From assembly GCA_964036295.1 (NCBI GenBank), contig OZ038473.1:5735501-5799500 (forward strand): a DNA stretch of 64,000 nt, written 5' to 3'. Both the position numbers and the translations under genes were made by a program. Below are positions 20,935 through 32,900 of this stretch, in pieces; positions within the stretch are counted from its first letter, which is position 1; each line of letters starts with the position of its first letter. Below the pieces are notes generated by a model. The model ran no database searches, was not told where the DNA came from, and was given only the letters and a program-made list of their open reading frames with translations. Source of the stretch: Plumapathes pennacea (Eukaryota > Cnidaria > Anthozoa > Antipatharia > Myriopathidae).

Positions 20935-22200
20935 CGCTCATGGCGGCCAGTTTGAACGTTTTCAACTCGGCATTTTCTGGTGAAATTTGCCTTGGAGTCT
21001 TGCAAATAGTGTTATGAACTATGTGACCTTCTTAGAACATTATTCTTACTATATATTCACTTTTTCCTGCCACTCTGGTTAAAAACACAAACACAGTGGC
21101 TTGTCAAGTTGAAATTTCTAGACTTGCAACTTTCAGTTGAGTTATCTATAGATTACATGAAAGAAAATTGTTCATTTTTACACCACTAGAAAGCTTAGGA
21201 TACCCTAAACATCGTTTTTCTTATCCATTTTTTGTGCAATGGCTTACTTAACATTAAATATAGCTATATTTTTTTGTTAGTAAGAGAATTTAGTGAGTAG
21301 AATTTACTTTTTTGTTGGAGAATTCAGTGAGTAGATTAACCGTATACTTCAATAATAATTGGTTTGATATTTTAGCTTTTGACCTTTTCATTTACCTTGT
21401 AGGTTTCAAGCCTACAAGCTACGTATTTTATCTTGTGACTTAAAAATGAAAGTGTAACCTTGCTGAGATTTAGTCCTCTGCCCATTATGTAATATAGTTA
21501 TTATAGTTGAGTAATCGAACAATTTCAAACTTCTCTAACAAATTTGATCAGAGAACAGTGAGAGCAATTAAAGTGACAGTGAATCTTAACCCTAACACTA
21601 AAATGAGGAAAGTACATCGCAAATCTGAACAAGAGCCCAGCTCCAATACTGCCTTGTCAAGGGTCAAACCAAGGAAGGCCCTGAAGAAACAAGCCGGAAA
21701 AGCAGAATTGACATTTCAAAAACAGCTGCACATGGCCCGTACCACAAGTGTTGAACACATGTCATCAATCAATTTCCATGTGGATAACTGTCACTTTTGC
21801 TGCTCATTTTCGCATACTTGGAAAGCCATGCAAAGGTCTGTTTGCATACTTAGATGTCTACTTTTAATTACTTCCAGTAATTGTCCTTGCTTAGTTGAGG
21901 AGTTGACAGCTCCAGTTACCGCTAGAGCAGGAGTTACGGAGACGGCTCTTTGTGTACTGTACACCAGGGCCGTAGTTAGCGGGGAGGCAGTGCCCCCTCT
22001 TCCCCCCCCCCCCCCCCCGAAAAATGGGATTTTTTAATAGAACACAGGTTTCCGGTCTTACTAGCTAGGAAAAGAGGTTTGCTAAATTAATATTGCAGTG
22101 GGTTTCTGCAATAGAGATTGGTGCAATTTTGATAGCGTCATTGCCATGACTTTCTTTGCATGTGCAAGTCGTAAAGAGTTCTGGAAAGTATCATTCCAGG
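20935..22200. other. Stretch without a well supported gene
   Basis: AT-rich. A plus-strand frame at 21507-22037 (first ATG at 21602) is basic and ends in a proline run encoded by a poly-C tract (about 22002-22018), with no recognised domain. It could be leader sequence of the YqaJ-type pseudogene that follows, but that is not supported. Confidence 0.3.
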
Positions 22201-22209
22201 AACTTTCAT

Positions 22210-24120
22210 TAATTGTTTGCAAAACGCTTCATTCTCGCATGTTGGACTTTCAGCCATAAAAATGTTGGGAAGTGTCCTTCTGCAACAGGAAACCAGCGAG
22301 GAATCATGGACTTTTTTGAAGCCACAAAAATGTGTGTATCAAAGTGAAACTTATCCCATATGGTTCTTCCAACCAGCGGTCTCGATGAAAATACTCCAGA
22401 ACAAGGCTATCGGGTGGACTCCACTCCACACAACAGGAGAGGGAGAGTGAATGTATTGAGAAAGTATGATGGCAAATCTACCCAAATCAGCGTTTTTTAC
22501 CGCGGAAGAAAAAGTTCAACTATTGTGATGATTGTCCACAAAATGTCACGAAAAAAAGATTGAAAGAATGGCTTTTCTATCGGAAAGGAACCGTCAAAGA
22601 TGGAAGTGCGTGATCCAATGTTTCAAAGACCAAGCTTGCTCAAAAGTATTGTGGATTACAATAGTTTCTAAGATTATTTTGATCTTGGCTGAAACCAGAA
22701 CTTACGAGTTATCTATGTTTGTTTATGCAGGGTTGTCAGCTACATTAAAAATGGCTGGGAAAATATTTTTACCAACAAGTGGTAGCACATATCGTCACGT
22801 CAACAAGTGGTATCAAGGAACAGTGCAACCACCACAGTTGACATCCTCAGGTCAGCACAATGATCCCTCTACTGGACAGAAAGACTGGTGTCCCTTCATT
22901 CAACATGCAGAACATCACTTCTTACTTCATCGAGAGAAAAACAAAAGACAACGAGTCCAACAACGACTACAAGAATGTCAGTAACAAAGCATTTGCTTTG
23001 TTTCGACATGGACATGTCTAAAAGCTCAAACTTGCACAAAACAACGGGAAAGTGCATTTCCAATGCGATTGTCTACCCAAAATGAAGAAACACTTGAATC
23101 ATGTCAAAATCTTGTTACTTCTTGGAGAACGTGATGGGAATACAGCTTTTGCAAGCTGCCCTTGCCCAGCAGGAAAAGATTAAAATGCACACGAGTTTGA
23201 AACATGCACCTTAAGTTTGCAATCTTGGAATCAACCACGAAAAAGAAAACTTGATGCTCAATCGGTGTATGACACTGATTTCTCAAAAAAGATTCACGGA
23301 AGAGAAGAAAGGAACACTGCCAAGACCCTCACTGATCTATAGCACCCATCTCTGTGAAGTGATGATCTCAGAAAAGTCAACAAAGAACTGCTGGATCACA
23401 TCAAGAAAGTGAAGCATAACTATGGATTCTCTTGTTTACTATCTGACCAAAATCAATGTGACATCTCTCCCATCAAGGAGCAACCTGTTTCTATGGCTGA
23501 AACTTATGCCCGAGCACAAAGGATCAAAACAAAGTTCGTGGTGAGTGAGGAAGAGAGACAAAACATTGCATCGGCAACAAAAAATCATTGTCAAGAATGG
23601 TTTTCCCACAGGTGAGTACGGATCACAGCATCCACAGCAATCCCAATCACAGCAAGCCCAATGAAAGCAATGAGGGAAATATTGCACTACAACAAACAGT
23701 ACCAAAGTAGTATGATGATACAGGGTGTGAAAGATGAGAAAAAGATTGTGAAATTGTGTGAAACCAAAACGTGGTGTAAAGTAAATGCAACAGGCTTCAT
23801 CATTTCACAAACCCACCCCTTCCTTGGAGCTTCTCCAGGTGGAGAAATAGATGGAGGAATACTGGAGATTAAGTGATATTTTCGAATGATTTGCCCCTGA
23901 AGGAAGCAGTATGTAAATGCAACATATGTAAGGAAAGCAGTCATGGCTTGATCATTAATGAGAATCACAAATTTTATTACCAAGTCCAACAACAGATGTC
24001 TTGTGCTGGAAGTAGTTGGACTGATCTTGCATTATCAGACTTGAAAGATTTCATTTTGCACATTAAGAAGGGCCCAACCTTTGTGTTTAATGTGATTCCA
24101 AGGCTGGAACAGTTTTATGT
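22210..24120 (+). pseudogene. SWIM/YqaJ-type nuclease domain pseudogene
   Basis: The reading order is 'YRVDSTPHNRRGRVNVLRKY' (22410-22470), 'CPQNVTKKRLKEWLFYRK' (about 22535-22590), then 'FASCPCPAGK' (SWIM-finger-like Cys pair, about 23150) and 'QPRKRKLDAQSVYDTDFSKK'-like sequence. The main block is 'MAETYARAQRIKTKFVVSEE' (23493 onward), 'QEWFSHR', 'TGFIISQTHPFLGASPGGEI' and 'GGILEIK' (to 23874), continuing in another frame with 'SHGLIINENHKFYYQVQQQM' to about 24110. GASPDG...EIK is the YqaJ/lambda-exonuclease-like active-site region; its key Asp is Gly here. Such proteins are abundant, transposon-like genes in cnidarians. At least four frameshifts or stops. The deletion after 'WFSHR' is filled by simple CACAGCAATCC-like sequence. 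Confidence 0.75.
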
Positions 24121-24735
24121 GGCTAAATGTAATTTAGGCAAAGTTGACCTCAAGACAATTGCTAGTCAGCAGTCGCCCCCCCACAGTAAGGGGTGCTCCA
24201 TGGCATTCTGGGGCTTTGCGGGGTTGTGGCAGTTGCAGCTGGCTTGCAGATCTTTGCAGATCTCTTTGCTTGGCTCTAGGCTTGCAATGTTGCGACAAAC
24301 TCCTAACTTGAAAGTGCTTACTCTTTGGCCGTGGCATCAAATACCTCGACTTCTACTACTACTACTACTGCATCTTGTGGATCTCTTCCCCCTCCCACCT
24401 CTTCCCACTGTAAGTTAGTTTAGGTTAGTTCTCCACTGATTATCAGTTTGACAGGTGCAGGGTTCTTCCTAGGCCTAAACCACAGGGCACTCTGCCCATG
24501 GTTTTACCCTCCACCCTGTGGTTTTCACTGGCTTAGAAACTAAATTAGTGCCATTAGGGCCAAACCACAGCACAAATACACCGTTCGTAAAGCCAAATGC
24601 ACCATTTTGTGCGCCCATGAGATGGGTCAATTGCTGTCTGTTGCCATGGCGGCAGCCAATGGGATTTACCCCAATTGAGCAACTTGTTTACATTTCAAAA
24701 AGTTGCAATTAATCAGCTGAAAATGTCGAAAGGCA
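24121..24735. other. Stretch without a gene
   Basis: Contains a CTACTACTACTA simple repeat (24352-24369). Nothing else recognised. Confidence 0.4.
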
Positions 24736-25750
24736 AAGCAATACACACTTTGGATCACTTTATTTTGTCAAAAAAACAGTCAAATTTCAAATGAACCGAA
24801 GGAACCTCCACAAGGAGATGCAACCGGCCAGGGACAAGCCCGTCATCACAGCATGCAGTGGAAACATAATTGGACAGAAGGAAGATTGTGGCTGTCATAC
24901 GACTCAAAAGAAAGTGATGCTGTGTTCCTTGTGCAACAAGTACGGAATAATGGGAAGAAATGGCCTTCCATGGCAACATCTGGATGCAAAACCATCCGAC
25001 TTGACAAGGTCAAGGATCATGAGAAGGGTGAGTACCATCAGAAAGCAATTAACTTGGAAACCAACAATAAACACTGACAGAACAAGAAAGGTTGGCCGAC
25101 TGTTTTGCAGAGATGCGAACCAAGAAAGAAAAGACAATCGCGGCAGCAATGAAGTGCACGCACTGGCTGGCAAAGGAGCATGTTGCACACACCTTGAAAT
25201 TTGGTGAAACTGGTGACAGATCATGGGTGTGCAGAACTGAAGAATCTAAATGTTGCATGAAATGCCACATACAATTCGGAACAGACAATGCAAGAATTCA
25301 TCTCAGTACTCTCCAAGGAGACTGAGGATGACCTGACTGAAAAGATGAGGGCAAGCCCATCAATCGCCATCCTGCTTGATGAGACAACTGACATTTCTGT
25401 TTTAAACAAATGATTGTATACTGTTGAATTCTGGTCAATGGTGAGCTTCAATTGAACTTTCTGACAATTATGGAACTGACTGATGGAAAGGCTGACACCA
25501 CTGTGAAGGCATCGAAAGAGTTCCCGTCTTCGAAAAACGTTGACGTGCAACAAATCACTGTGCCTGGCTTTGATGGTGCAAGTGTAATGATAGGAAACAA
25601 CAACAAAGTCTCTGCAAAGCTGAAGCAGGATAGCCCATCGCTGATCAACATACACCGCATTGCTAATCGACTCACTCTCGCTGCAAAGGATTCATTTGCA
25701 GACATCCCATATCTAAAGAAGTATGAGGAGATTATATCATGCCTGTACAA

Positions 25751-25790
25751 GTCCTGCTGTTCTCACACAGCAGTGTGAGAACAGCAGGAC
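25751..25790. repeat. Perfect 18-bp-arm hairpin in the hAT coding region
   Basis: Arms GTCCTGCTGTTCTCACAC and GTGTGAGAACAGCAGGAC flank the loop AGCA. The right arm continues in frame with the downstream hAT sequence; the left arm looks like an inverted copy replacing coding sequence. Confidence 0.85.
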
Positions 25791-26861
25791 TAAAGGAGAT
25801 CCAACGTATATTGGAGGAACCATCACTAAAACTGAGGGAAACAAAGCACCTCAGGTCTGTTCAATAATCGCTCGGCAATTTATATAGTTTTTTGCCAACT
25901 TTGATGCAGTATTTTTATTTTCTTTTTTGCTCTAAATAAGTCTCCAGAGAGTTAACCCAGAAATACTGTTTCCGTTTGCATTACAGATGGTTGTCCCATG
26001 ATGCAGCTTCTGAGACGCTGAGACGCTTTTAAATGCAGTGATCATGAGCCTGGAACGTGAAGCAAATGAACGAGGAAACCCTGCCGGCCTTAGTTTGGTT
26101 CAAATGATCAAGACATCGTTTTTTGCCACACTCCACCTGCTGTGTGATGTTTTGCCACACTTGAGCCGCTTATCAATCAAAGCAGCAAGGCAGCTGTAAG
26201 CTCGCGAATTTGTAAAAAGTACTTTTGCAGGAGTGGGTATTTAATAGAACTGGCTCAAGGCCACATCGTAAAAAATTGCTCAATTTTAGGTATGTGGAAG
26301 TTCGCATCCGTTACCACATGCCTCCACTTTTGCTGAACTGCATATTTGATTTAGTCTCAGTTTTGAAAACCTTCATTTACGAGGTGGCAGAGGGCGAAAA
26401 TTATAAAACTTAGACACTCAAAATGGGAGAATTTAAAATTCTTCACCGAGTCCAAACCTTTGAACCGGAAGGAGACCTTCCGGAGTCACACATTACTTGC
26501 AGTTTTGGTCAAATTCATTTTCGAATTCTTCTTCTCTCAGTTCTCTACAGCATTTTTCATTGCTGGCAAAAACTATGTAGAGCAAAGCAAATATAATCAA
26601 ACGATAGAAATCGCTCGATCGCAATCAGGGCTGTCAGTGGTCATGGGTCTTTCAACTTTGAATTACGCTTGTCAAACCTTGAATTTACCAAAACCTCTGT
26701 GATAATGGTTCTAAAGTGCAACAGATCTACTGGCAATTCAGGAATACAATAACAATCAAAATAACTCCTGAAAACGTCTTCCCATCTCTTCGTTTCTTCA
26801 TGCGTATTCGCTGATGCTCAAATTTAAAAGGCAATAATTGTTGACACAGCACGACGGACTG

Positions 26862-26884
26862 ACTGACTGACTGACTGACTGACA
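26862..26884. repeat. (GACT)n microsatellite
   Basis: About six GACT units, in the likely second intron of the hAT remnant. Confidence 0.8.
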
Positions 26885-27808
26885 GTCTTAACTGCAATAA
26901 GGTGGGACGCTTAAAAATGCCACAGCAAAAACTACTTCGACGATCACGTTCTTGATTTTGTTGCATTGTCGGTAATATCGATACTGCCCAAATTGGGAAC
27001 AGAACAACTTCCATATTTGGAATCCATTGTTGACAGCACCGGGACACATCCCAGTTGACTGGATCGCATGAAGATTCGCTTTTCAGCACTTCGTGCTGAA
27101 CGCAAGCTTAAAAACGTTCCAGAAGTGTGAAGTGAAAGTAGCCCACATTGAGCCCATGCTGAAGGCAACAATTACAACACTAAGGAAGCTTCGAAAAGAA
27201 AAGGGACCACATCTCAAGAGAGTTGACGAAGTCCTTCAAGTTGACCTTCGTATACACAAGATTCCTATCAACGATACAGACAAGGCAAACTTCTACAAGC
27301 TTTGAGACAAGTTCCTTGCTTCAGTAATCGCAACCTCGAGGCCAGATTTCCAGACAGCGAAGTAATTTCTGCTCTCCATGTTAGATCCGACCAAAATGCC
27401 TGCAGAATTCATTTTCTATGGGGAAGAGGAAATCAAGACCCTCTGGAACCACTTCAAGCTGAACGCAGATCTCATGAACGAGTAGTCACAATTCAGAGAT
27501 AGAACTGAGTAAAGGATGCTACAGCTTCAATTGCAAAATAAAGGACAGAGTTTTAAATAAACATTTTCAAAAAAAAAATGTACTGAGTCTAGTGGTAAAC
27601 TCATAAGAGCCGTAGTTACCTTAGCACTCTAGCCCCCACCTTCAAAATATGTAGACCCTTTGCCTTGACCATGTTGTCGGTACACAATTCCAGTGAAGCC
27701 AGGAGGTTATCAAAACCTGCAAAATAACTTCCAAGTTCTTCCATGGCAGCCATGTTAAAAAAGTCATTTTGGAATTGAACCTGGGAACGAGGTTGTGTCA
27801 AACTGTTT

Positions 27809-28192
27809 TTCTCGTTGGCAAGAAATGTTCAAACTCATTAGTGAGAAATATTCAAACTCCCTAGCGAGAATTTTTTTTAACTCGCTAGCGAGAAATGTCC
27901 AAACTCGCTAGCAAGAAATGCTCAAACTTGCTAGCGAGAAATGTCCAAACTCGCTAGCGAGAAATGTTCAAACTTGCTAGCGAGAAATGTCCGAACTCGC
28001 TAGCAAGAAATGTCCAAACTTGCTAGCGAAATGTCCAAACTCGCTAGCAAGAAATGTCCAAACTCACCAGCGAGAAATGTCCAAACTCACTAGCAAGAAA
28101 TGTCCAAACTCGCAAGCAAGAAATGTTCAAACTTGCTAGAGAGAAATGTTCAAACTCACTAGCGAGAAATCAAAACTCGCTAGCAAGAAACT
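27809..28192. repeat. 23-bp minisatellite with CTCGCTAGCGAG palindrome
   Basis: About 16 units of a CTCGCTAGCGAGAAATGTCC-AAA type sequence, with C/T and G/A variants (CTAGCAAG, ATGTTC). Each unit holds the near-perfect palindrome CTCGCTAGCGAG. Units are contiguous with no unique spacers. Confidence 0.9.
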
Positions 28193-28780
28193 GGACCACA
28201 CGCTCAAGCATTTGAACATGGTTTATTTAAAGCTTAGTATTTTGAAGAGCACTTCAACTCCTTCTGTGAATTCTGATTACTTTTGGCAGTAACAGCTTTC
28301 CATAACCTGAGGCAGTTTCCAATATTTGTCAACACCATGGCTCTTGTTGCTTCGACCATTTTAGGCAATAAATAAATTAACTTTTAAGCTGTAAATATAG
28401 GAAAGCAAAACATTAAGCTTAGCCTTACAAAGGTTCGTATCTGTAATTGTAAATTAAGCTTGTGCTTAGTTCAAAATTGATTTCAAGGACAAAGAATGCA
28501 GTGATATACAGTTATTCCCATTCAGTTTACATGGTTTATTAGCCCTGAAGAGTATGATACAAGTGCAAACATGATCTCAAGAAAATTGCAGGTAAAGCTA
28601 TCCAAGCATTTCAGGTATGTCAGAAAACTAGATGTAATGTAATGTTTCACTCAGGTGTTTAAAATGTAACTAAATAAGCAGTAGTTAAAGTGTATTTTGC
28701 CAAATGTAAAGCAAACTAGTCTAAAGCTATCCCTTAAGAACAAGAAAGGACTACAGGTTCTAAAAATGGAAAAATTGTTT
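28193..28780. other. Stretch without a gene
   Basis: AT-rich unique-looking DNA following the minisatellite. Nothing recognised. Confidence 0.4.
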
Positions 28781-28796
28781 TCAGGCAAAAGGAAAT

Positions 28797-29057
28797 TTGG
28801 CTGCTTCTATAATCAAGTATCTGCCTGACGTAAGGAGCATAGTTTGTAATTGGTGTAGCATAACAGCAGAGCAAGCCTGTGACATTTTGCAACAATGCAA
28901 ACTGTCAGCATTTTCATTTTCACCTTGCTGGGGGCCTCCTAACTTGTGGGCAGAATTCATACCAGATTTTAAACATGTCAAGTTTGGCGTCGATTTGTTA
29001 GACCATGTCAAACCAGTGAACCTCCTGGGATTTTTGTTTGAAAACAAAGTAGACTAG
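28797..29057 (+). CDS. Short open frame, uncertain
   Basis: The 86-codon frame reads 'IIKYLPDVRSIVCNWCSITA' then 'FSFSPCWGPPNLWAEFIPDF', ending 'NLLGFLFENKVD'. Composition is protein-like, but the first codon is not a clear ATG and I recognise no family. A splice acceptor-like TTTTCAG precedes it at about 28778-28784, so it could be a terminal exon. Low support. Confidence 0.2.
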   Translation: MAASIIKYLPDVRSIVCNWCSITAEQACDILQQCKLSAFSFSPCWGPPNLWAEFIPDFKHVKFGVDLLDHVKPVNLLGFLFENKVD

Positions 29058-29920
29058 ATCACTTTTAATAGGTCTGATGAGAAAATGGAGGAATTAAATC
29101 TCATTCGGAATAGTGATTCTCAGAGTCAAACGTTTAAGGATTGACCATTAAATATTCAAAAATATATAAATATAAAAAATACTAATTAAAGCTCTTCTCT
29201 TTGAATGAACAGTTTGTTTAATTTTGTTTAATTACATAACCATGTATTAAAGTGCATTCATTTAGAGACTTCAACGACCCAGCGGATCATGCCAGTAGAA
29301 AGTATTTTATTAGACGACCAAAAGCTTGATCTCTGATATCAAAGTTTGAATTTCCACACAGTTTCAAGTTCTCAGCAAAAGCAAGAAGTGGAAGACACTT
29401 CCAGCTATCATGGATGGATAAGCGGCCATGGTTGCATTACAGTGACTAGAATTACACAGCTTGTTGATGACCCGACTCTAGACTTGTGAGATGTCTGATT
29501 GCTGATGATTTATTGGGTTCATTTCACAGATACACAAAATGTTTGATCGATTGATTGACTCACTGATGACTCACTGATGACTGACTGCTGATTGAAGACT
29601 GACTGATGAAAAAGAACTATTGCCTTAAGTAGCCTAGAAAGTAACATATGGTAGAATACAAAGACTTGAAACAAAGGAGTAAATTATACAAAGGAACCAG
29701 ATGGTGAGCTAAAACAAAGAGACCATAATGGTAAACATGATACTGAGGCTGTGGACACTAAATACTGGCTTACTTGAACTGAAACTAAAACTAAACTGCT
29801 GACCATCTAAAATAATCGCAGGCACACTAAAACACACTAGAGACAGGAAAAAAAACAGACAGTTCTGGCCAGTTGGCAACACAGCTCATTGTATATTGTA
29901 TTTCTTTTAGCCACAATTCT
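29058..29920. other. Stretch without a gene
   Basis: AT-rich, with degenerate TGACTGATGA-type simple sequence at 29550-29610. Nothing else recognised. Confidence 0.4.
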
Positions 29921-29924
29921 ACTG

Positions 29925-32900
29925 ATTGAAGTGAATCACCATTCATCTCGAGCGGCTTTAGAAATTGGAAAAAAGCACTTGGCAAGAAAGATTGTTCTCT
30001 TGACGGGCATGTGCAAAGTAAAGAACACAAAATTGCAGAGCAAAAGATGACCAACTTCCCAAAGACACGCTGCCCAGGCAACAACATCAGCACAAGACTG
30101 CAGAGACAGGTAGCCAAGCAACAGTGTCACACAATGAGGCGTCTTGTCTATTATTGATGCCCTGGTGAGAATCCTTGCAGGATCCTCAAGGATCCTACAA
30201 GGAAAGGATCCTTTCAGGATCCTTTCAGGATCCTACAAGGATCCTGTCAGGATCCTGTAAGGACAGGATCCTTGCAGGATCCTTGATAATTAACCAAGAT
30301 TTCACCAGGATCCTGCCAGGATCCTACAAGGATCCTGCCAGCACTCTGAAGTTTCAGGATCCTTGATGATTATCAGGATCCTTAAAGGATCCTTGCTGAT
30401 TAACCAGGATCCTTAAAGGGCCCTTGATCAGGATTGAACTTGGTTGTGCTAGAAATGGCTTCTTTATAGTACAAAAATATATCTGGTTAAGGCATTGGCA
30501 AAAACAACTGGGATATTTTCACTCCGAGTACACTGTAAAAACTGATCAGTCAAATATGGTTGTAGGCCGTGCAGTTGCAAAAAGATACTGACATGAATTG
30601 AATTCATATATTATAGTCACTATATTCGCACATTTTTTGAACGCGAAAGTAAAAAAGGCGCAAAAGAGTCTGGTACGAGATTGTGTGGCACGCGGTGTAA
30701 CACATAGAGCATGCGTAGTAGCTTAGGTGCCATTCTTGAGAAACCGTTGGGGTTCAAGAATCAAGGGACGTTTGGTTTGCAGCTGGTTTTTTGAGCCTCA
30801 AAGTTCATGCTAAGGATCCTTTGGGCAAGAAGATGAAAGTAGAAGGCGCAGCTTTGTAGAGATGCGGTAAACTACTCGTCCAGTTTACGGTTTTGTTGCT
30901 ATTTTGTGCTCCACGCGCCAAGAAGCTGCTTCGACATGTCTGGAGTTGTCAGGCTCTGTGACAATTTTGTCTTCACATTTCGAATGTGGACATTCAGATA
31001 AAAGCGAAGTGTAATGTGGCTCATTCGATTCACGTTAGAGGGAAAGACTTGATCACGAGGAAAGACTTTCAGACGAAGCGTCGGTGTTAATTCAGGATCA
31101 TGAAACGTGGATTGGTTTAACGTAGTATAGAAAAACGGTGAGTACTCTTAATTTCATTGCCAGTGATCACCTGATTTGATAGAATATTCTGTTATGATTG
31201 TTCCTTGACTGTTTAAAAAGGGAACCTTGAGTGACTTCTATAATCCCTGTATTCTGCGGCTGTGCACTTCATGTATTTGGATGAAAGTTGTGTTGTCAAC
31301 AAGGGCCACTGATTTGTCTAGGCAAGATGTGTGCTTGTCTACCAACCTAAAACCTTAATGTCGAGCACTGCAATACCTAAAAGGCCGCCTATTTCAAAGG
31401 AATCTTGGTATGCAATATTCTTGGCAAGTGGCTGTTTTAGTGAACAAGATCTTGGAGCTGTAAATGTTGCATTGGGTGACCTTTGATTGGGCTTGTCATG
31501 CTGATAACACACAACCACAAAAATTATTTCAGAAGTGCTGCAATCCCAAAAATAATTATACGATCACTGATCAATATTGCTTTAGGATATTGCTTTCAAA
31601 AACATTTCCAGTAACCTTGTTCATCTAATGCTATGTCATGTGCAATATTATTACTGCAGTTTTAAAGTTTCCTTTCAAAGATGAGTCATAGATTAGTTGA
31701 AGCCTGTTGTCAATTGTTTATTATTACAGAATGATACCTGATGTCCTGGTCTCGAAAACATAAGTTTTGATTATACTGTATTTTCTCTTTCACAGGATAT
31801 ATCAAGAAAAAGTATGGTTGCAAAGTCCTTGAGAAAGGCTGGCATGAAATCAGGATAAGGGGAGAAATGAATTGCTGCCTTCTTTCAATGGATTGTAATT
31901 ATATCTCGACTCCTTTTTTCCATTTATATATTAATTATATATTTTTCAGATATTATTAATTATAGATACAAGAATTTATAAGAACTCAGCTTTGGCACCA
32001 ATTCACAATACAATTAATAATAAAGCATGTTATTGTTAAAACTGGATAGATTCCATATCACTACTACAAATTATTTTACTTCAGATTATGAAATAAGGAT
32101 TACTCAGAATTTATACCAATTTATATAAATTATACAATTTCAATATGCAGATGTAAGTTATGAAATCATCTATCCATTTTTAAGGCCTTGATTCTTGTCA
32201 TTTATATCAATCAAATGAAGTACTGGTGCCATTTCAATTCTTAATATCTGAGCCATGCCAGAATTGCTTGTTGTGTACATCTGACTTTATTTCAGATATG
32301 GAATGTGCATGAACACTCTACTTTTTATACCAATTTGTTTTTACACTGTATCAATATAACAGTATTTTTATGACGTGAAATCCAATAATATATTCAATGT
32401 TGAAGGTAAAGAAGAAATTGATTATCTTCCAAATAAAATGTTATAACAGTATTATTTTTGTATGTTTATTCACTAGCCATTTAACCTTGGATCCCAGCAG
32501 TATATGTTGTTGGGATTATCAAGGATTGTGACAGGATTTTGTCAGGATCCTCAAGGATTTAGTCAGGATCCTTAAGGATTTGGTGAGGATCCTTGACGAT
32601 CATCAAGGATCCTGCAAAGAATCCTTAAGGATCCTCGAGAATCCTTGAGGATTCTCAAGGATCCTGCAAAGGATCCTTAAGGATCCTTGCAAGGATCCTG
32701 TAAGGATCCTGACAAGGATCCTGCTAGGATCCTTGCAGGATCCTAGCAAGGATTTTCACCAGGGTGTGGTTATTGCATTGGGACAGAGGGGCATTCCATT
32801 TACACTGCAGAGGTAACTGGGACACCTTTCAACAAAATGAAGTTTGGAATTTCGCCTTCTTCGTGGACTGGAAATCAAAGTACTGTATGATTCAGAACTC

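Larger units (their letters stand above)
24740..27577 (+). pseudogene. hAT-type (ZNF862-like) transposase-derived gene remnant
   Basis: An N-terminal zinc-finger-like region (24860-25070: 'MLCSLCNKYG', 'DHEKGEYHQKAINLE') is followed by 'AVYFLAKE'-like 'CTHWLAKEHVA'. Then come 'VDESTD'-like 'LLDETTDIS' (about 25372-25400), 'VPGFDGASVMIGNNNKVSAK' (25559-25620) and 'INIHRIANRLTLAAKDS' (hAT catalytic neighbourhood). After these, 'GLKEIQRILEEPSLKLRETK' (25792-25850) is joined by a clear GT-AG intron (25855-25986) to 'WLSHDAASETL'. A probable second intron starts at GTAAGC (26196). 'VLNASLKTFQKC' and 'AEFIFYGEEEIKTLWNHF' lie at 27093-27480. AATAAA at 27555-27560 with an A-run at 27568-27577 marks the 3' end. 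Stops, frameshifts, an internal hairpin (25751-25790) and an 8-bp duplication (26012-26027) disable it. Confidence 0.7.

Noticed and set aside
21507..22037. 176-codon open frame
   Set aside because: The first ATG is internal, there is no domain, and the C-terminal proline run is a poly-C tract; kept only as a note in the gene-free stretch.
27809..28192. Possible CRISPR-like array
   Set aside because: Units are contiguous 23-mers without unique spacers, in a eukaryotic context; it is a minisatellite.
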